Part shown: piece by piece, positions 15,235-16,208 of the stretch
Layout of the letters: each line of letters begins with the position of its first letter
How positions within the stretch are numbered: the stretch's first letter is position 1
Source: an uncultured Desulfobacteraceae bacterium
GTDB taxonomy: Bacteria; Desulfobacterota; Desulfobacteria; Desulfobacterales; UBA2174
Assembly (NCBI GenBank): GCA_937982505.1
Contig: CALJLV010000116.1
Location: 1 to 16,208, forward strand
DNA: 16,208 nucleotides
Direction: 5' to 3'
Translations under genes and position numbers: made by a program
The notes under the pieces: generated by a model
Database searches by the model: none
Seen by the model: only the letters and a program-made list of their open reading frames with translations
Told to the model about the DNA's origin: nothing

Positions 15235-15243
15235 GCCTTGGGG

Positions 15244-15272
15244 TTGACATAACCTCTCCATTCCAATAAACA
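15244..15272 (+). promoter_or_regulatory. Sigma70-like promoter for the lytic transglycosylase
   Basis: A perfect TTGACA (15244-15249) is followed by AT-rich sequence; TAAACA at 15267-15272 gives 17-bp spacing, or AATAAA at 15265-15270 gives 15 bp. It lies directly after the hairpin and about 40 bp upstream of the gene, which suggests an independent transcription unit. Confidence 0.5.
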
Positions 15273-15308
15273 AAACTCCTCAACGACACTGCAGACAGGA
15301 GGGTGACG

Positions 15309-16028
15309 ATGGAGGATCCCGCGTTCATACGCCCGGACCGCTCCACCGCCCGCCGCCGGTCATGCCTGCTGATTGTTGCCATTTGCTGTGCGACCCTTGG
15401 GCTGACCGATGCGACGGCGCGACGCATGCAAGAAAAATGTTCCACGGCGGCCAAACCGGTCTTGGCCCGGGTCCATCCCCGAGAATCACTACCGGCACCG
15501 GTAGCGGTCCGGACGCCCGCGATGCGGGAGACGCCCCGCGTCGTCCACGCGCCAAAGCCGCCCCTCCGGATCCAGCACCCGGAGTACACGCGGCAGGTCC
15601 GCCGAACGGTCCATCTCTACCAGCCGATCATCCAAAAAGTGGCGCGCCGCTACGAGATCCATCCGGCCCTGGTCAAGGCCATCATCATGGCCGAATCCGG
15701 ATATGATCCGCGGGCCGTCTCCCACCGCGGTGCCCAGGGGCTGATGCAGCTGATGCCCAAGACCGCCACCATGCTCGGGGTTTCGGACAGTTTCAATCCG
15801 GAGCACAACATTACCGCCGGGGTGCGCTATTTCCGCCAACTGGTGGACAGCTTCGACGGCGATCCGGCCCTGGCCCTGGCCGCCTACAACGCCGGCCCCG
15901 GCAACGTCCGCCGACACCAGGGGATCCCTCCGTACCAGGCCACCCGACGCTACGTGAAAAAGGTGCTGGCCTACTACGACTGTTACCGGCAGGTCAGTCA
16001 GGGCCAGAGCAATGCCGAAGACGCCTAA
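15309..16028 (+). CDS. Exported lytic transglycosylase (SLT family 1)
   Basis: A 239-residue peptidoglycan-cleaving enzyme. The N-terminus has a basic run (RRR at 15-17) and hydrophobic core (LLIVAICCATLGL) ending near ATA at 36-38, a signal peptide or membrane anchor; no lipobox is evident. A proline- and charge-rich linker of about 60 residues precedes the SLT domain (about 105-225). The catalytic glutamate is E129 in IIMAESGYDPRAVS, with GAQGLMQLMPKTA and LAAYNAGPGNV typical of the family. AGGAGGG lies 5 bp before ATG 15309; GTG 15303 in frame overlaps that site. It has its own promoter and is probably unrelated to the acid catabolism genes. Confidence 0.94.
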   Translation: MEDPAFIRPDRSTARRRSCLLIVAICCATLGLTDATARRMQEKCSTAAKPVLARVHPRESLPAPVAVRTPAMRETPRVVHAPKPPLRIQHPEYTRQVRRTVHLYQPIIQKVARRYEIHPALVKAIIMAESGYDPRAVSHRGAQGLMQLMPKTATMLGVSDSFNPEHNITAGVRYFRQLVDSFDGDPALALAAYNAGPGNVRRHQGIPPYQATRRYVKKVLAYYDCYRQVSQGQSNAEDA

Positions 16029-16038
16029 TCTCTGAATT

Positions 16039-16157
16039 TCACTTTTCTGATGACCGGGCCGAGGCCCCCGGGCGCCGTGGGGCCTGGATCGTTTCCTGCG
16101 CCCAGCCGATCAGGATCCGATGGCCGGCCCGGCGCAGGTCGACCGGCAGGGGCTGGC
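16039..16157 (-). CDS. 3' end of an unidentified convergent gene (partial)
   Basis: On the minus strand, from the adapter junction to a TGA at 16039-16041, one frame is open for 38 codons and looks protein-like (LPVDLRRAGHRILIGWAQET, then IQAPRRPGASARSSEK). The other two minus-strand frames are less convincing. It would end 10 bp from the lytic transglycosylase stop, a common convergent arrangement. The fragment is too short to name and its 5' part is lost at the contig end. Confidence 0.4.
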
Positions 16158-16208
16158 AGATCGGAAGAGCGTCGTGTAGGGAAAGAGTGTAGATCGGGGT
16201 GGTCGGCG
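16158..16208. other. Illumina TruSeq adapter sequence (artefact)
   Basis: From AGATCGGAAGAGCGTCGTGT onward these last 51 bases follow the standard Illumina universal adapter read-through, with three mismatches near the end (16196, 16197 and 16206), all to G, as expected from low-quality read ends. This is not biological DNA, and it marks the true contig boundary at about 16157. Confidence 0.97.

Noticed and set aside
15168..15308. Possible small gene between the DUF6125-like gene and the transglycosylase
   Set aside because: Only a hairpin, a promoter and a ribosome-binding site are seen; no short frame has its own start signal.
1..16208. CRISPR arrays, tRNA or rRNA genes, transposases, phage genes
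   Set aside because: No regularly spaced repeats, no cloverleaf or rRNA core sequence, and no transposase or integrase motif were seen on either strand.

Overview
The window is a high-GC bacterial contig carrying fourteen confident protein genes, all on the + strand, plus one gene fragment on the - strand at the 3' end. No rRNA, tRNA, CRISPR array or mobile element is visible. Gene content (acyl-CoA catabolism, a sodium-coupled carboxylate uptake pair, an XRE-cupin regulator, and a cysteine-rich DUF6125-like protein that I associate with anaerobic Deltaproteobacteria) suggests a Desulfobacterota organism of the Desulfobacterales type that lives on organic acids. This is an inference; no phylogenetic marker gene is present.

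Layout. 1-2330: a two-component pair, a Cache-HAMP-PAS-HisKA_3 sensor kinase (5' end cut by the window) overlapping a NarL/FixJ-type response regulator by 4 bp. 2331-2597: a regulatory gap with a perfect 23-bp palindrome. 2598-6314: an uptake and activation operon of acyl-CoA synthetase, small two-helix membrane subunit and SSS-family sodium:solute symporter, closed by a UUCG-loop terminator. 6519-9557: a five-helix membrane protein, a crotonase lacking both catalytic glutamates, and a GAF-GAF-HD-GYP protein 7 bp behind it. 9563-12285: a sigma70-like promoter overlaid by a 28-bp palindrome, then TetR regulator, acyl-CoA dehydrogenase and an AUH-type enoyl-CoA hydratase. 12286-12407: an AT-rich regulatory island. 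12408-15167: a divergent HMG-CoA-lyase-family enzyme, an XRE-cupin regulator and the DUF6125-like protein. 15309-16028: an exported lytic transglycosylase, probably unrelated to the rest. 16039-16157: the 3' end of a convergent gene. 16158-16208: Illumina adapter sequence, an assembly artefact.

Working model. An external carboxylic acid (possibly sensed by the Cache kinase) is imported by the symporter, activated to a CoA thioester, oxidised by the dehydrogenase, hydrated by the AUH-type hydratase and cleaved by the HMG-CoA-lyase-like enzyme. The last two steps resemble the end of leucine/isovalerate degradation, but no biotin carboxylase, 3-hydroxyacyl-CoA dehydrogenase or thiolase is present. 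The dehydrogenase has its base where straight-chain enzymes have it, and the lyase lacks the canonical cysteine. The true substrate is therefore open, and this is the most interesting part of the window.
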